From positions 62,001 through 126,000 of the forward strand of contig CALAMO010000027.1 in the NCBI GenBank assembly GCA_937925855.1: a stretch of 64,000 nt of DNA, read 5' to 3'. A model generated the notes under the pieces. The model had not been told where the DNA came from, searched no databases, and saw nothing but the letters and a program-made list of their open reading frames with translations. Origin of the DNA: an uncultured Thiotrichaceae bacterium (lineage in GTDB: Bacteria; Pseudomonadota; Gammaproteobacteria; Thiotrichales; Thiotrichaceae). The position numbers and the translations under genes are program-made. Positions 16,612 through 24,737 of this stretch are shown in pieces (within the stretch, counting starts at the first letter, position 1; the number at the start of each line of letters is the position of its first letter).

Positions 16612-17646
16612 ATGACCGCCACTGTCGCCGTTAATCGCCGCATCCTACTCAAATCACGCCCCATCGGCGCACCCAGCGCTGACAACTTCCAGCTGGTTGA
16701 AGCCCCCATACCCACCCCTGGCGAGGGTGAAGTACTGCTACGCACGATTTACCTATCGTTAGACCCCTACATGCGAGGCCGCATGAGTGACGGGCCATCC
16801 TATGCCGAACCTGTGGGTATTAATGCAGTAATGACTGCAGGCACTGTGGCTAAGGTCGTGACCTCTAATCATGCGGATTATGCGGTTGGCGACTGGGTCA
16901 TCAGCTATCACGGCTGGCAGGATTACGCCGTGTCTGACGGTACGGGCCTCAGTTCATTGGGTGCGAATCCCGCACATCCTTCCTATGGCGTTGGTGTATT
17001 GGGTATGCCCGGCCTTACGGCTTACGGCGGCCTGCTTGAATTTGGCCAACCAAAAGCGGGGGAGACCGTGGTGGTTGCAGCAGCTACCGGGGCCGTCGGC
17101 TCCTTGGTCGGGCAGATTGCTAAACTTAAAGGCTGCCGCGTCGTGGGCATTGCTGGTGGCGCCAAGAAATGCCGCCATGCGGTTGACACACTCGGCTTTG
17201 ACGCCTGCATCGATCATTATCAGGACGACATGGCCCAACGGCTAGCGGCGGCCTGCGACGCGGGTATTGACGTTTATTTTGAGAATGTCGGCGGTGATAT
17301 CTTGCAGGCCGTGCTGCCGCTCTTAAATCAGGGTGCACGCATTCCAGTCTGTGGCCTGATTGCCGCTTACAATGCCACCGCATTGCCTGCTGGGCCAGAC
17401 CGTACCGCACTCTTGCTGCGCACCCTATTGATTAAACAGGTCAGCATGCGTGGCTTCATCGTCTTTAACGATCTAAATCATCTGTTCAAACCCTTTATGC
17501 AAGACATGACCGCCTGGCTGGCTGCGGACAAAATCCATTACGAGGAAGATGTTGTGGTCGGACTGGAGCATGCGCCGGAAGCCTTTATCGGCCTGCTAGA
17601 AGGTAAAAACTTCGGCAAGCTGATTGTACAAGTCGCGCCGGACTGA
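16612..17646 (+). CDS. curA: NADP-dependent medium-chain reductase, CurA-like
   Basis: A 344-residue zinc-independent medium-chain dehydrogenase/reductase of the CurA/leukotriene B4 dehydrogenase type, which reduces activated double bonds with NADPH. Signature stretches are SLDPYMRGRMSD near residue 50, GMPGLTAYGGLLEFGQPKAG at about 127-146, the Rossmann motif AAATGAVGSLVGQIAKLKG (about 148-166) and VYFENVGGDILQAV. It lacks the structural-zinc cysteines of alcohol dehydrogenases. GAGGT seven bases before the ATG is a good ribosome site. It leads a plus-strand run of transporter and nucleoside genes, 34 bases before the LivG-type ATPase. Physiological substrate unknown. Confidence 0.87.
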   Translation: MTATVAVNRRILLKSRPIGAPSADNFQLVEAPIPTPGEGEVLLRTIYLSLDPYMRGRMSDGPSYAEPVGINAVMTAGTVAKVVTSNHADYAVGDWVISYHGWQDYAVSDGTGLSSLGANPAHPSYGVGVLGMPGLTAYGGLLEFGQPKAGETVVVAAATGAVGSLVGQIAKLKGCRVVGIAGGAKKCRHAVDTLGFDACIDHYQDDMAQRLAAACDAGIDVYFENVGGDILQAVLPLLNQGARIPVCGLIAAYNATALPAGPDRTALLLRTLLIKQVSMRGFIVFNDLNHLFKPFMQDMTAWLAADKIHYEEDVVVGLEHAPEAFIGLLEGKNFGKLIVQVAPD

Positions 17647-17680
17647 AAGCGCGCTTTATGATCACAGCTCTGGATAAAAC

Positions 17681-18433
17681 ATGACGACTCCCCTGCTCGA
17701 AATACACGGCTTAAACAAGCGTTTCAGCGGCATCGTCGCCACTGACAACGTTAATCTCAGCGTCGCCGCCGGTCAGGTGCACGCCATCATCGGCCCGAAC
17801 GGTGCGGGGAAAACCACGCTGATTGCGCAGCTCTGCGGTGAACTGACGCCTGACAGCGGCACGCTGACTTTTGCGGGGCAAGATATGCTGCCGCTTAGCA
17901 TGGCACAGCGCGCCCGCGCCGGGCTGGCGCGTTCGTTTCAGATCACCAGCGTGGTCATGCCGATGACGCTATTGGAAAATGTTATGCTGGCGGTTCAGGG
18001 CCGTTCTGGGCATTCGTTTCGTTTTTGGTCGCCCGTCAGCCGTGACGCAGAGCTGCGCGAAAGGGCGCTGGCGGTGCTCAGTGAAATTGGCCTGGATGAT
18101 CGGGCTGATCGGGTCGCAGCCCATGTATCGCACGGCGAACAGCGCCAGCTAGAAGTCGCCATGGCGCTAGCGATGCAGCCGCGCATGCTGCTGCTGGATG
18201 AACCCATGGCGGGGATGGGTAAGGAAGAAAGCCTGCAAATGGCGACTATTTTAAAGCGCCTACAGGGCGACAAGAGCATTTTACTGGTAGAGCACGATAT
18301 GGATACGGTATTTCGCATGGCTGATACACTGTCGGTGATGGTCAACGGCCATATTATCGCCACCGACACCGTCGACAATATCCGCAGCAACCCCAAGGTA
18401 CAGCAGGCCTATCTAGGAGATAGCCATGCCTGA
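17681..18433 (+). CDS. branched-chain-amino-acid-type ABC transporter ATPase, LivG-like
   Basis: A 250-residue ABC ATPase of the HAAT family (LivG/UrtD). It has Walker A GPNGAGKTT at about residues 37-45, the Q-loop region LARSFQITSV, the signature VSHGEQRQLE (with SHGEQ in place of LSGGQ, usual for LivG), Walker B MLLLDEPMAGMG and the switch His in LLVEHDMDTVF. It overlaps the LivF-like gene by eight bases. LivG and LivF normally work with two permeases and a binding protein; none of these is in the window, so the partner subunits must be elsewhere or lost. Substrate unknown: members carry amino acids, urea, amides or nucleosides. Confidence 0.88.
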   Translation: MTTPLLEIHGLNKRFSGIVATDNVNLSVAAGQVHAIIGPNGAGKTTLIAQLCGELTPDSGTLTFAGQDMLPLSMAQRARAGLARSFQITSVVMPMTLLENVMLAVQGRSGHSFRFWSPVSRDAELRERALAVLSEIGLDDRADRVAAHVSHGEQRQLEVAMALAMQPRMLLLDEPMAGMGKEESLQMATILKRLQGDKSILLVEHDMDTVFRMADTLSVMVNGHIIATDTVDNIRSNPKVQQAYLGDSHA

Positions 18434-19184
18434 AACACAACACGACCCTGCACAGGCCACGTCGGGCACCACGCCGCTGTTGGAATTGCAGAGGGTCGAG
18501 ACCTTTTACGGCAATATCCAGGCGCTGTTTGGTATGAGCATTCGCTGTCAGCCCGGTCAGGTGACAACCCTGCTAGGACGCAACGGCATGGGCAAAACCA
18601 CCACCGTCGGATCGATTATGGGCACGCTGCCCTGCCGCAGCGGTGCCGTGTATTTCCAGGGCGAGCGCATCGACAGCCAAGCGGCATACCACATCGCGCG
18701 ACAGGGCATTGGCCTAGTGCCGGAAGGTCGGCAGATTTTCCCCAACTTAAGCGTCCGCGAAAACCTAATAGCCACCGCCGCCAATTACAGTGCGACCGCA
18801 GCGGCAGACTGCTGGACGCTGCCCAAAGTGCTAAGCTTTTTCCCCCGCCTGGCTGAGCGGCTGGATAATATGGGCAGTCAGCTTTCCGGCGGTGAACAGC
18901 AAATGCTAGCGCTGGGACGGGCACTCATGTTGAATCCGAAACTGTTGATTCTGGATGAAGCCACCGAAGGACTGGCTCCGCTGATTCGCCAGGAAATCTG
19001 GCAGCGGCTGGCCGAACTGAAGCAGGCCGGACTGACTATTCTACTGATCGACAAAAATATTGATGAGCTGAGCACAATTGCGGACTGGCATTACATCATT
19101 GAAAAAGGTCAGGTCGTTTGGGCCGGAGATTCTGCCGCACTCAATGCAGGGAGCGCATTAAAAGCGCGCTATCTGGGCGTCTAA
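18426..19184 (+). CDS. branched-chain-amino-acid-type ABC transporter ATPase, LivF-like
   Basis: A 252-residue LivF/UrtE-type ATPase. Motifs: VETFYGNIQALFGMS, Walker A GRNGMGKTTTV at about residues 52-62, GIGLVPEGRQIFPNLSV at about 96-112 (the LivF family hallmark), signature LSGGEQQMLALGRAL and Walker B LLILDEATEGLAP. The ATG at 18426 overlaps the upstream LivG-like gene and is preceded by AGGAGA. It ends one base before the start of the DMT exporter gene, so the three are surely cotranscribed. No permease or binding protein is adjacent. Confidence 0.88.
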   Translation: MPETQHDPAQATSGTTPLLELQRVETFYGNIQALFGMSIRCQPGQVTTLLGRNGMGKTTTVGSIMGTLPCRSGAVYFQGERIDSQAAYHIARQGIGLVPEGRQIFPNLSVRENLIATAANYSATAAADCWTLPKVLSFFPRLAERLDNMGSQLSGGEQQMLALGRALMLNPKLLILDEATEGLAPLIRQEIWQRLAELKQAGLTILLIDKNIDELSTIADWHYIIEKGQVVWAGDSAALNAGSALKARYLGV

Positions 19185-19185
19185 A

Positions 19186-20112
19186 ATGAAAGGCATTCTC
19201 TTTGCACTCGGCGGCTTTGCTGTATTTTCCCTGCACGATGTTGTCATCAAGCTGCTAGCCAACTACTCCGTGTTCCAGATCGTATTTTTCGCCATGCTGT
19301 TTGGCTACGTGCCCTTCTCTATTGGCCGCCTATTTGACCGCCGTGAAATCGCACTACGCCCGGTGCACCCACTGTTAGTGCTACTGCGCTCAGTCCTGGT
19401 CACCACCTCTCTTTGCTGCGCAGCGCTGGCCTTTTCGCTCCTGCCAATGGTACAGGTTTATGTCCTTATCTTTATGACGCCACTGATTATTTCGGTGTTG
19501 GCTATTCCAGTGCTGGGCGAAAAAATTCATCGGTTTCGCTGGATGACGATTTTACTGGGCTTGGTCGGCATTGTGATTGTCCTGCGCCCTTCGCCAGACA
19601 CACTGCAAGCCGGACACCTATTTGCCCTGATTGCAGCTTTTGCCAGCGCGGGCGCGGCGATCATCTCACGTAAAATTGGCCATGTGGAAAATACGGCAAC
19701 GCTCATGCTCGCCCCCATGATAATGAATATTCTAGTCAGCGGCAGCATCCTTTATTTTGTCTATCAACCCATGCCAGTTGACGATCTGGCGTTGATGTTC
19801 CTAATCGGTGCGCTGGCGCTGGTGGCTCACCTGCTGCTTCTCGCCGCCTACCGCAATGCACCGGCCTCGCTGGTGGCACCGATGCAATACAGCCAGCTGC
19901 TCTGGGCGCTTGTGTATGGCTTTTTCTTCTTCGGCGAGCAGATCGACTCATTTATCGTATTAGGCTCGTTGGTCACCATTCTGTCTGGCCTACTAATGAT
20001 TTGGCGGGAAACGCGCGTTTCGACCATCAAACCCATCCTGCGCACGCGCAATATACGCATGGTCAGCGCCGCACCGGTGCCGGGGTCTGAGCAAGATAAA
20101 ACACAGCCTTAG
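19186..20112 (+). CDS. EamA-family (DMT superfamily) transporter
   Basis: A 308-residue inner-membrane protein with ten predicted helices in two EamA repeats. The first repeat begins GILFALGGFAVFSLHDVVIK and ends with VGIVIVLRPSP; the second begins at about residue 145 and closes with FFFGEQIDSFIVLGSLVTILSG, shown in part as the FFFGEQID motif common to this family. Members export metabolites such as amino acids, nucleosides or S-adenosylmethionine. The start codon follows the livF-like stop immediately, suggesting coupling. The C-terminal tail is cytoplasmic and polar. Substrate is unknown; the nucleoside genes downstream are the only hint. Confidence 0.85.
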   Translation: MKGILFALGGFAVFSLHDVVIKLLANYSVFQIVFFAMLFGYVPFSIGRLFDRREIALRPVHPLLVLLRSVLVTTSLCCAALAFSLLPMVQVYVLIFMTPLIISVLAIPVLGEKIHRFRWMTILLGLVGIVIVLRPSPDTLQAGHLFALIAAFASAGAAIISRKIGHVENTATLMLAPMIMNILVSGSILYFVYQPMPVDDLALMFLIGALALVAHLLLLAAYRNAPASLVAPMQYSQLLWALVYGFFFFGEQIDSFIVLGSLVTILSGLLMIWRETRVSTIKPILRTRNIRMVSAAPVPGSEQDKTQP

Positions 20113-20231
20113 CCCCTGTAGCCCACCGTGGATTGGATGCGGCTGCTGGTTTGTGTACAACTCGCTTTAACCATACAGCTCAACAGCCGCGCGGTGTATA
20201 CTGTAGGCTTGATCAATCCTGGTGGCCCCGC

Positions 20232-21143
20232 ATGCAAATCTACAACTACGGTTCTATCAATATCGACCATATCTACCGCGTGCCACACCTGGTACAGCCC
20301 GGCGAAACCCTCGCCAGCCACAGCTACCAGCAGGTGCTCGGCGGTAAAGGCGCGAACCAGTCGATCGCACTGGCCAACGCCGGGGCCAATGTGCGCCATC
20401 TCGGACGCTACCACCCAAACGACGCCGCGCTGTTAGATAATCTGCGGCACGCAGGCGCAGATTTAAGCCTATTACAAACCACCGACACCCCCAGCGGCCA
20501 TGCCATTATCCAGGTCGATGATCAGGCTGAAAATGCCATCGTACTCTACGCTGGGGCGAATCATAGCTTCCGTGCCGATGAGCTAGCCGGGCTATTAGCC
20601 GATGCCCAGCCCGGTGACTGGCTGCTGTTACAAAACGAATGCAGCTGCACTGCGGACATGATCCACACCGCAGTTGAAGCGGGCCTGCAGGTCGCGTTCA
20701 ATCCGGCACCCATGACACCCGCTGTCGCCCAGCTGCCGCTGGACAAACTCAGCGTGCTATTCGTCAACCAGGTTGAAGTCATGCAGCTGTTAGCCACCGA
20801 TAGCCCCCAACCACTCGACCTGAACGCGCTGGCAACACAGCTCCAACAGCGACTGCCGGAGACCGAGGTGGTGATCACGTTGGGCGCTGCGGGTGCCTGC
20901 CACGTCTATCACGGAAAAGTCCGCAGCGTCGCGGCCTGGAAGGTGAATGCAATGGATACTACCGGCGCAGGTGATACGTTTATCGGTTACTATTTACAGG
21001 CTATTGCAGGCAACAATACGGTTGAGACCGCGCTGCAATTGGGCTGTGCCGCTGCCGCACTGTGTGTCCAACAAATGGGCGCCTCCTCCAGCATCCCAAC
21101 CGCCGCCGCCGTCACTCACTTTCTAGCCGGAGCCAAGGCATGA
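20232..21143 (+). CDS. rbsK: PfkB-family sugar kinase, ribokinase-like
   Basis: ATP-dependent sugar kinase, most like ribokinase. The start is ATG 20232 (303 residues): the product begins IYNYGSINIDH, the usual first strand of the PfkB fold, whereas the longer frame adds 33 unrelated residues. Signature 1 is LGGKGANQSIALANAGA (about residues 37-53) and signature 2, with the catalytic Asp, is DTTGAGDTFIGYY near residue 245. Its TGA overlaps the ATG of the nucleoside hydrolase (ATGA). Together the pair would release ribose from nucleosides and phosphorylate it to ribose 5-phosphate. A nucleoside kinase of the same family is the alternative. Confidence 0.83.
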   Translation: MQIYNYGSINIDHIYRVPHLVQPGETLASHSYQQVLGGKGANQSIALANAGANVRHLGRYHPNDAALLDNLRHAGADLSLLQTTDTPSGHAIIQVDDQAENAIVLYAGANHSFRADELAGLLADAQPGDWLLLQNECSCTADMIHTAVEAGLQVAFNPAPMTPAVAQLPLDKLSVLFVNQVEVMQLLATDSPQPLDLNALATQLQQRLPETEVVITLGAAGACHVYHGKVRSVAAWKVNAMDTTGAGDTFIGYYLQAIAGNNTVETALQLGCAAAALCVQQMGASSSIPTAAAVTHFLAGAKA

Positions 21144-22123
21144 GCCAAACCAGTCCACACCGCCACAAGGTTATTCTCGACACCGACCCAGGCATTGATG
21201 ATGCCATGGCCATCTTCAGCGCAATGGCGCATGATGAGATTGAACTGCTGGGCCTGACCACAGTCTTTGGTAATGCCAGCGTCGCACAAACCACCCGCAA
21301 TGCGCTCCAGCTAGTAGCGATGTCCGGCGCTACCCTGCCGGTCGCCCAGGGCGTGGCCGTGCCTTCACAACAGGAACCACATCCCTACCCCGACTTTGTC
21401 CACGGCAAGGACGGTCTGGCCGACCTCAATTTAGTCCCACCAGCACAGCAGCCCATTAACCAAGACGCCGCTCAATTTATCATCGATCAGGTCAACGCCC
21501 AGCCCGGTGCCATTACTCTAGTGGCGATTGGCCCACTCAGCAACCTTGCGCTGGCTTTGGAACGCGCGCCCGGTATCGCGCGGAAGGTTAAACAGGTCGT
21601 CATTATGGGCGGCACCCTGCTGGAAAACGGCAATGTCTCTCCAGTGGCAGAGGCAAATATTTTCTGCGATCCACACGCTGCTGATACAGTGATGACCGCC
21701 GATTGGCCGGTGACCATGGTGGGGCTGGATGTCACCCACCAGGTACTGCTCAGCCGCCAATTATTCGCCGACATTGCCGCTGCCAATCCGCGGGTCGGCG
21801 ACTTTATGCAGCAGGCCGCCGCATATTATATCGATTTTTACGAGCAGCAGCGTGAAGCCAACGACGGCTGTTTTGGGCACGATGTTTCCGCCATTGCCTA
21901 CGTTGTGCAACCCGAATTATTTAGCACCGTCAGCGGTGAAATCAGAGTTGCCACCGACGGCGTCGCCTGTGGTCAGACCATTATGAATCGCAAACCCTGG
22001 CGCAGCTATGCACTCGACGCCTGGACACAACAACCGCAGCAGCACGCCTGTATCCAGGTCGATGCCAACGGCCTGATTGAGCTGTTTCGCCGCAGCATGA
22101 CTCACCCCTACTGGCAGCGTTAA
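21140..22123 (+). CDS. inosine-uridine-preferring nucleoside hydrolase
   Basis: Hydrolyses nucleosides to base plus ribose. From ATG 21140 the 327-residue protein begins with the family calcium-binding motif DTDPGIDDAMA (residues 13-23), then LLGLTTVFGNASV, VHGKDGLAD, the VAIGPLSNLALAL segment and VIMGGTL with AEANIFCDPHAA. The histidine in CFGHDVSAIAY completes the Ca/active-site set. These fit the IUNH family including RihA/B/C; base preference cannot be read from sequence. The frame could extend 26 codons upstream, but that would overlap the kinase gene heavily; the ATGA overlap indicates translational coupling. Confidence 0.88.
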   Translation: MSQTSPHRHKVILDTDPGIDDAMAIFSAMAHDEIELLGLTTVFGNASVAQTTRNALQLVAMSGATLPVAQGVAVPSQQEPHPYPDFVHGKDGLADLNLVPPAQQPINQDAAQFIIDQVNAQPGAITLVAIGPLSNLALALERAPGIARKVKQVVIMGGTLLENGNVSPVAEANIFCDPHAADTVMTADWPVTMVGLDVTHQVLLSRQLFADIAAANPRVGDFMQQAAAYYIDFYEQQREANDGCFGHDVSAIAYVVQPELFSTVSGEIRVATDGVACGQTIMNRKPWRSYALDAWTQQPQQHACIQVDANGLIELFRRSMTHPYWQR

Positions 22124-22200
22124 CGTACCGCAGCCGCCATGCAAGCATATTATCTGCTGCCCCACCCTCTTTCACCACAACCGAATGTGCGCCCATCGCT

Positions 22201-23052
22201 ATGACCCAAACCCTGACACCAGTTGATTATCAGCACCCAGCGGCCGCCGCACAGTTCGTGCAGTCGCTGCGTGACACAGGCTTTGCTATCTTAAAAAATC
22301 ACCCGCTCTGCGCTCAGCAGATTGATCGCCTCTATCACCAGTGGCAGCAGTTCTTTAGCCGCCCAGAAAAAAACCAATACCGCTATCACCCCGAACATAT
22401 GGACGGTTTCTTCCCAGCGGAAGTCTCCGAAACGGCAAAAGGCCATCAGGTCAGAGACCTCAAAGAATATTTTCATTTCTATAGCCCCTGGGGGCAGTGC
22501 CCACCTGCACTGCGCCCTGAGCTGACGGCCTACCGGGAATGTGCCAATGAACTTGCCGCCGAGCTATTGGGTTGGGTCGAATCCCACTCCCCACCCGCCG
22601 TATCAGCCTTGTACAGCGAGCCGCTGCCAACCATGATTGCGGGTAGTGAGCAGACTTTGCTGCGCGTGCTGCACTATCCACCACAGCCAGGTACTATCCC
22701 AGCGGGCGCTATGCGCGCAGCGGCTCATGAGGATATTAATTTGCTGACGCTTTTACCCGCCGCTAGCACGCCGGGCCTGCAAATAAAAGACCGCGATGGG
22801 ACTTGGCTGGACGCACCCTGTGATCTGGGTCTGCTGATTGTGAATATTGGTGATATGCTACAGGAAGCCTCAGCGGGATACTTTCCCTCCACCACGCACC
22901 GGGTCATCAATCCACCCGCAGAGTTTCAGCGTCAGTCCAGAATTTCGCTGCCGCTGTTCCTGCATCCACGGCCCGATGTGGTTTTATCAGCACGGCATAG
23001 CGCCAGAAGTTATTTACAGGAAAGACTGCGTGAACTGGGGGTTAAAGACTAA
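22201..23052 (+). CDS. 2-oxoglutarate/Fe(II)-dependent oxygenase, isopenicillin-N-synthase family
   Basis: A 283-residue cytoplasmic dioxygenase of the IPNS/gibberellin-oxidase type. The iron triad is visible as HED (AAHEDINLLTLL, about residue 178) and the distal His in STTHRVINP (about residue 236); the 2-oxoglutarate-binding Arg-x-Ser is QSRISLPLF. The N-terminal GFAILKNHPL corresponds to the family's conserved entry segment. Such enzymes hydroxylate or desaturate small molecules. It is the last plus-strand gene of the nucleoside group, 77 bases after the nucleoside hydrolase and only seven bases from the convergent kinase gene. A modified base or nucleoside is a possible substrate, by context only. 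Confidence 0.85.
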   Translation: MTQTLTPVDYQHPAAAAQFVQSLRDTGFAILKNHPLCAQQIDRLYHQWQQFFSRPEKNQYRYHPEHMDGFFPAEVSETAKGHQVRDLKEYFHFYSPWGQCPPALRPELTAYRECANELAAELLGWVESHSPPAVSALYSEPLPTMIAGSEQTLLRVLHYPPQPGTIPAGAMRAAAHEDINLLTLLPAASTPGLQIKDRDGTWLDAPCDLGLLIVNIGDMLQEASAGYFPSTTHRVINPPAEFQRQSRISLPLFLHPRPDVVLSARHSARSYLQERLRELGVKD

Positions 23053-23059
23053 GCCTGGC

Positions 23060-23713
23060 TCAGGCCGCCGCCCGCTGCTGCGCGGCCATGGTATGAATCG
23101 CTTTCACCAAGTCAGGCATAGTCTCGGCAAAATCAATCTCACCGGACACAATCTTGTCTACTCGCTGTTTATGCGGTTCAACATAGCGGTTGTGCATGGG
23201 CCGCACTGTGCTCAAATACTGCTCTACCACCGATTCCAGCGTCCGGCCACGTTCCGCCACATCGCGCAGCAACCGCCGCGCTAAGCGCACATCCGCCGCC
23301 GTATCGACATAGATAGAGAAATCCAGATAATCAAAAATCCCTTCCAGCGCGAACAGCAAGACGCCATCCAGCACAATCACCGGCTGGCAGTTCAGCACCT
23401 CAGTCTGCGCGAGGCGACGATGCGTCGCGAAGTCATAGCAGGGCACATCTACCGACTCGCCGAGGCGCAGCTGGCGCAGATGATCGAAAAACAGCTGTTG
23501 ATCAATCGAATCGGGATGATCAAAATTCCCTCTAACCGCCAGCGGCATATCCACCTGATTTTTATAATAAGCGTCCAAACTCAACAGCACAGTATTTTCC
23601 AAACCAAGTCGCAGACACAGCATAGTAGCCAGCAGCGTCTTACCGCCGCCACTACCGCCGCTAATACCTATGATTTGAGGACGCTTTGCATTTTTCATTT
23701 GTTCGGCCACCAT
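23060..23713 (-). CDS. udk: uridine-kinase-like nucleoside kinase
   Basis: A 217-residue P-loop kinase of the uridine kinase/phosphoribulokinase family. Walker A is GISGGSGGGKT at about residues 16-26, followed by SLDAYYKNQ (substrate-binding region, like YY in Udk), FDHPDSIDQQLF and YDFATHRR, all Udk hallmarks, and the lid RRLLRDVAERGR. Udk makes UMP/CMP from uridine/cytidine. Two starts are possible, ATG 23713 or ATG 23698; neither has a strong Shine-Dalgarno. It is separated from the upstream SH3-protein operon by a terminator and has a perfect palindrome upstream. Confidence 0.85.
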   Translation of the reverse strand: MVAEQMKNAKRPQIIGISGGSGGGKTLLATMLCLRLGLENTVLLSLDAYYKNQVDMPLAVRGNFDHPDSIDQQLFFDHLRQLRLGESVDVPCYDFATHRRLAQTEVLNCQPVIVLDGVLLFALEGIFDYLDFSIYVDTAADVRLARRLLRDVAERGRTLESVVEQYLSTVRPMHNRYVEPHKQRVDKIVSGEIDFAETMPDLVKAIHTMAAQQRAAA

Positions 23714-23742
23714 GAAAAGTTCGATCTCAAGCAGTAAAGAGT

Positions 23743-23754
23743 CTCAGCGCTGAG
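23743..23754. promoter_or_regulatory. 12-bp perfect palindrome upstream of the uridine-kinase-like gene
   Basis: CTCAGCGCTGAG is its own reverse complement and lies 30 bases upstream of the kinase ATG on the minus strand, followed by a related half (GCTCAGC). A candidate operator; no regulator is identified. Confidence 0.35.
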
Positions 23755-23767
23755 GTGCGCTCAGCAC

Positions 23768-23800
23768 AAAAGACGGGGCAGATGATACCTGCATCCGCCC
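23768..23800 (-). terminator. intrinsic terminator of the rmuC-motor-SH3 operon
   Basis: On the minus strand GGGCGGATG pairs with CATCTGCCC (nine pairs, one G-U) around a 7-base loop and is followed after four bases by TTTT. Plus-strand arms are 23792-23800 and 23776-23784, A-run 23768-23771. It lies 80 bases past the SH3 gene and before udk. Confidence 0.7.
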
Positions 23801-23879
23801 AGCCTTTTGAAGACATTTTTAAATTACCTTCAGATTCCAAACGCAATAATCCACGTAGGCCTCTGTAATTAATCGCATT

Positions 23880-24680
23880 TTATTTTACCTGATAGGAACG
23901 ACAGCAGCCTTTAATAAGGTCATCATTAAACTTACCCTGGACGCTAAACGCGACTCTCTTGTTCAGCAAGGTGCTGTGACAGGATTTATTATACGTCAGC
24001 ACAATCTCCAAACGATTCCATTTATTACGCCCACGAATTTCAGTCTCAAGTGCCACGTTACGGTACTGGCCGTGTTGCTGCCGCTGATGCACAATCGGCA
24101 TGCCAGTCTTGTGCGCGCCCAGGGTGCCCCGTAGCCACTGCGGTAATACCTCGACTTTCCAGTACGGCGAACGATTGCCGCATTCCAGCACCCACATGCC
24201 ACTCTGTTTTTTCTTAACGATTTGATCGGTGGGGGCAGGCGCAGACTGCGGCGTGGCGGTTACCGGATCAGTGGACGCACCAGCCACCTCTGCCGGCGAC
24301 TTGGCAGCATTAGCGCTCGTCGGTGGTTTAGCAGATGGGGCAGGCGACTCAGCCAGGGCCGCAGCGACCGCAGTTTTAGCAGAGCCCGCAGCCTGCTTGC
24401 CAAGATACGCCTTGCTCACCCAGCCGCGTTTATCCTGCCAGCTGATCTGCACCCAGTGCGTTTTGCCGACCTGTTGCGTGTCACCCAATAGCTCAATCCC
24501 AGTTGCGTCATGCGGCAGCTGTGCCACTGCATCCTGACCAACGCCTGGCCCAGCACGCATATTCAGCGTATCCCAGGATTCAACCTTAATGACCTGATAC
24601 GCCACAGCAGCCTGTACCGCAGAGACAAAAGTTGCACCGCTAAGCAGCAATGTGGCCACAAGAACGAATCGATTTTGCAT
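23880..24680 (-). CDS. secreted SH3-domain protein with C-terminal domain of unknown function
   Basis: A 266-residue exported protein. ATG 24680 has AAGGA about ten bases upstream and is followed by a clear signal peptide (FVLVATLLLSGATFVSAVQA). Next comes a bacterial SH3 domain (about residues 29-95): WDTLNMRAGPGVGQD is the classical LNVRSGPG-type motif and RGWVSKAYLG the closing strand. An Ala/Pro/Ser linker follows (about 96-150), then a C-terminal domain with WVLECGNRSPYWKVEV, a lone Cys in NKSCHSTLLNKR and a final GCCR. That layout resembles the COG3650-type domain that follows GNEPFW-like openings. It is the last gene of the rmuC-motor operon, 57 bases after the MotB-like gene. SH3 domains of this type often bind peptidoglycan. 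Confidence 0.8.
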   Translation of the reverse strand: MQNRFVLVATLLLSGATFVSAVQAAVAYQVIKVESWDTLNMRAGPGVGQDAVAQLPHDATGIELLGDTQQVGKTHWVQISWQDKRGWVSKAYLGKQAAGSAKTAVAAALAESPAPSAKPPTSANAAKSPAEVAGASTDPVTATPQSAPAPTDQIVKKKQSGMWVLECGNRSPYWKVEVLPQWLRGTLGAHKTGMPIVHQRQQHGQYRNVALETEIRGRNKWNRLEIVLTYNKSCHSTLLNKRVAFSVQGKFNDDLIKGCCRSYQVK

Positions 24681-24737
24681 GCTCAATATCCTTTTGAGAT
24701 TAAAAATATTTTCTACCGCCGCCCTTAAATTAATCAC

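Noticed and set aside
20133-20231. A longer ribokinase N-terminus from an upstream ATG
   Set aside because: The additional 33 residues are not part of the PfkB fold and the sugar-kinase strand starts at ATG 20232.
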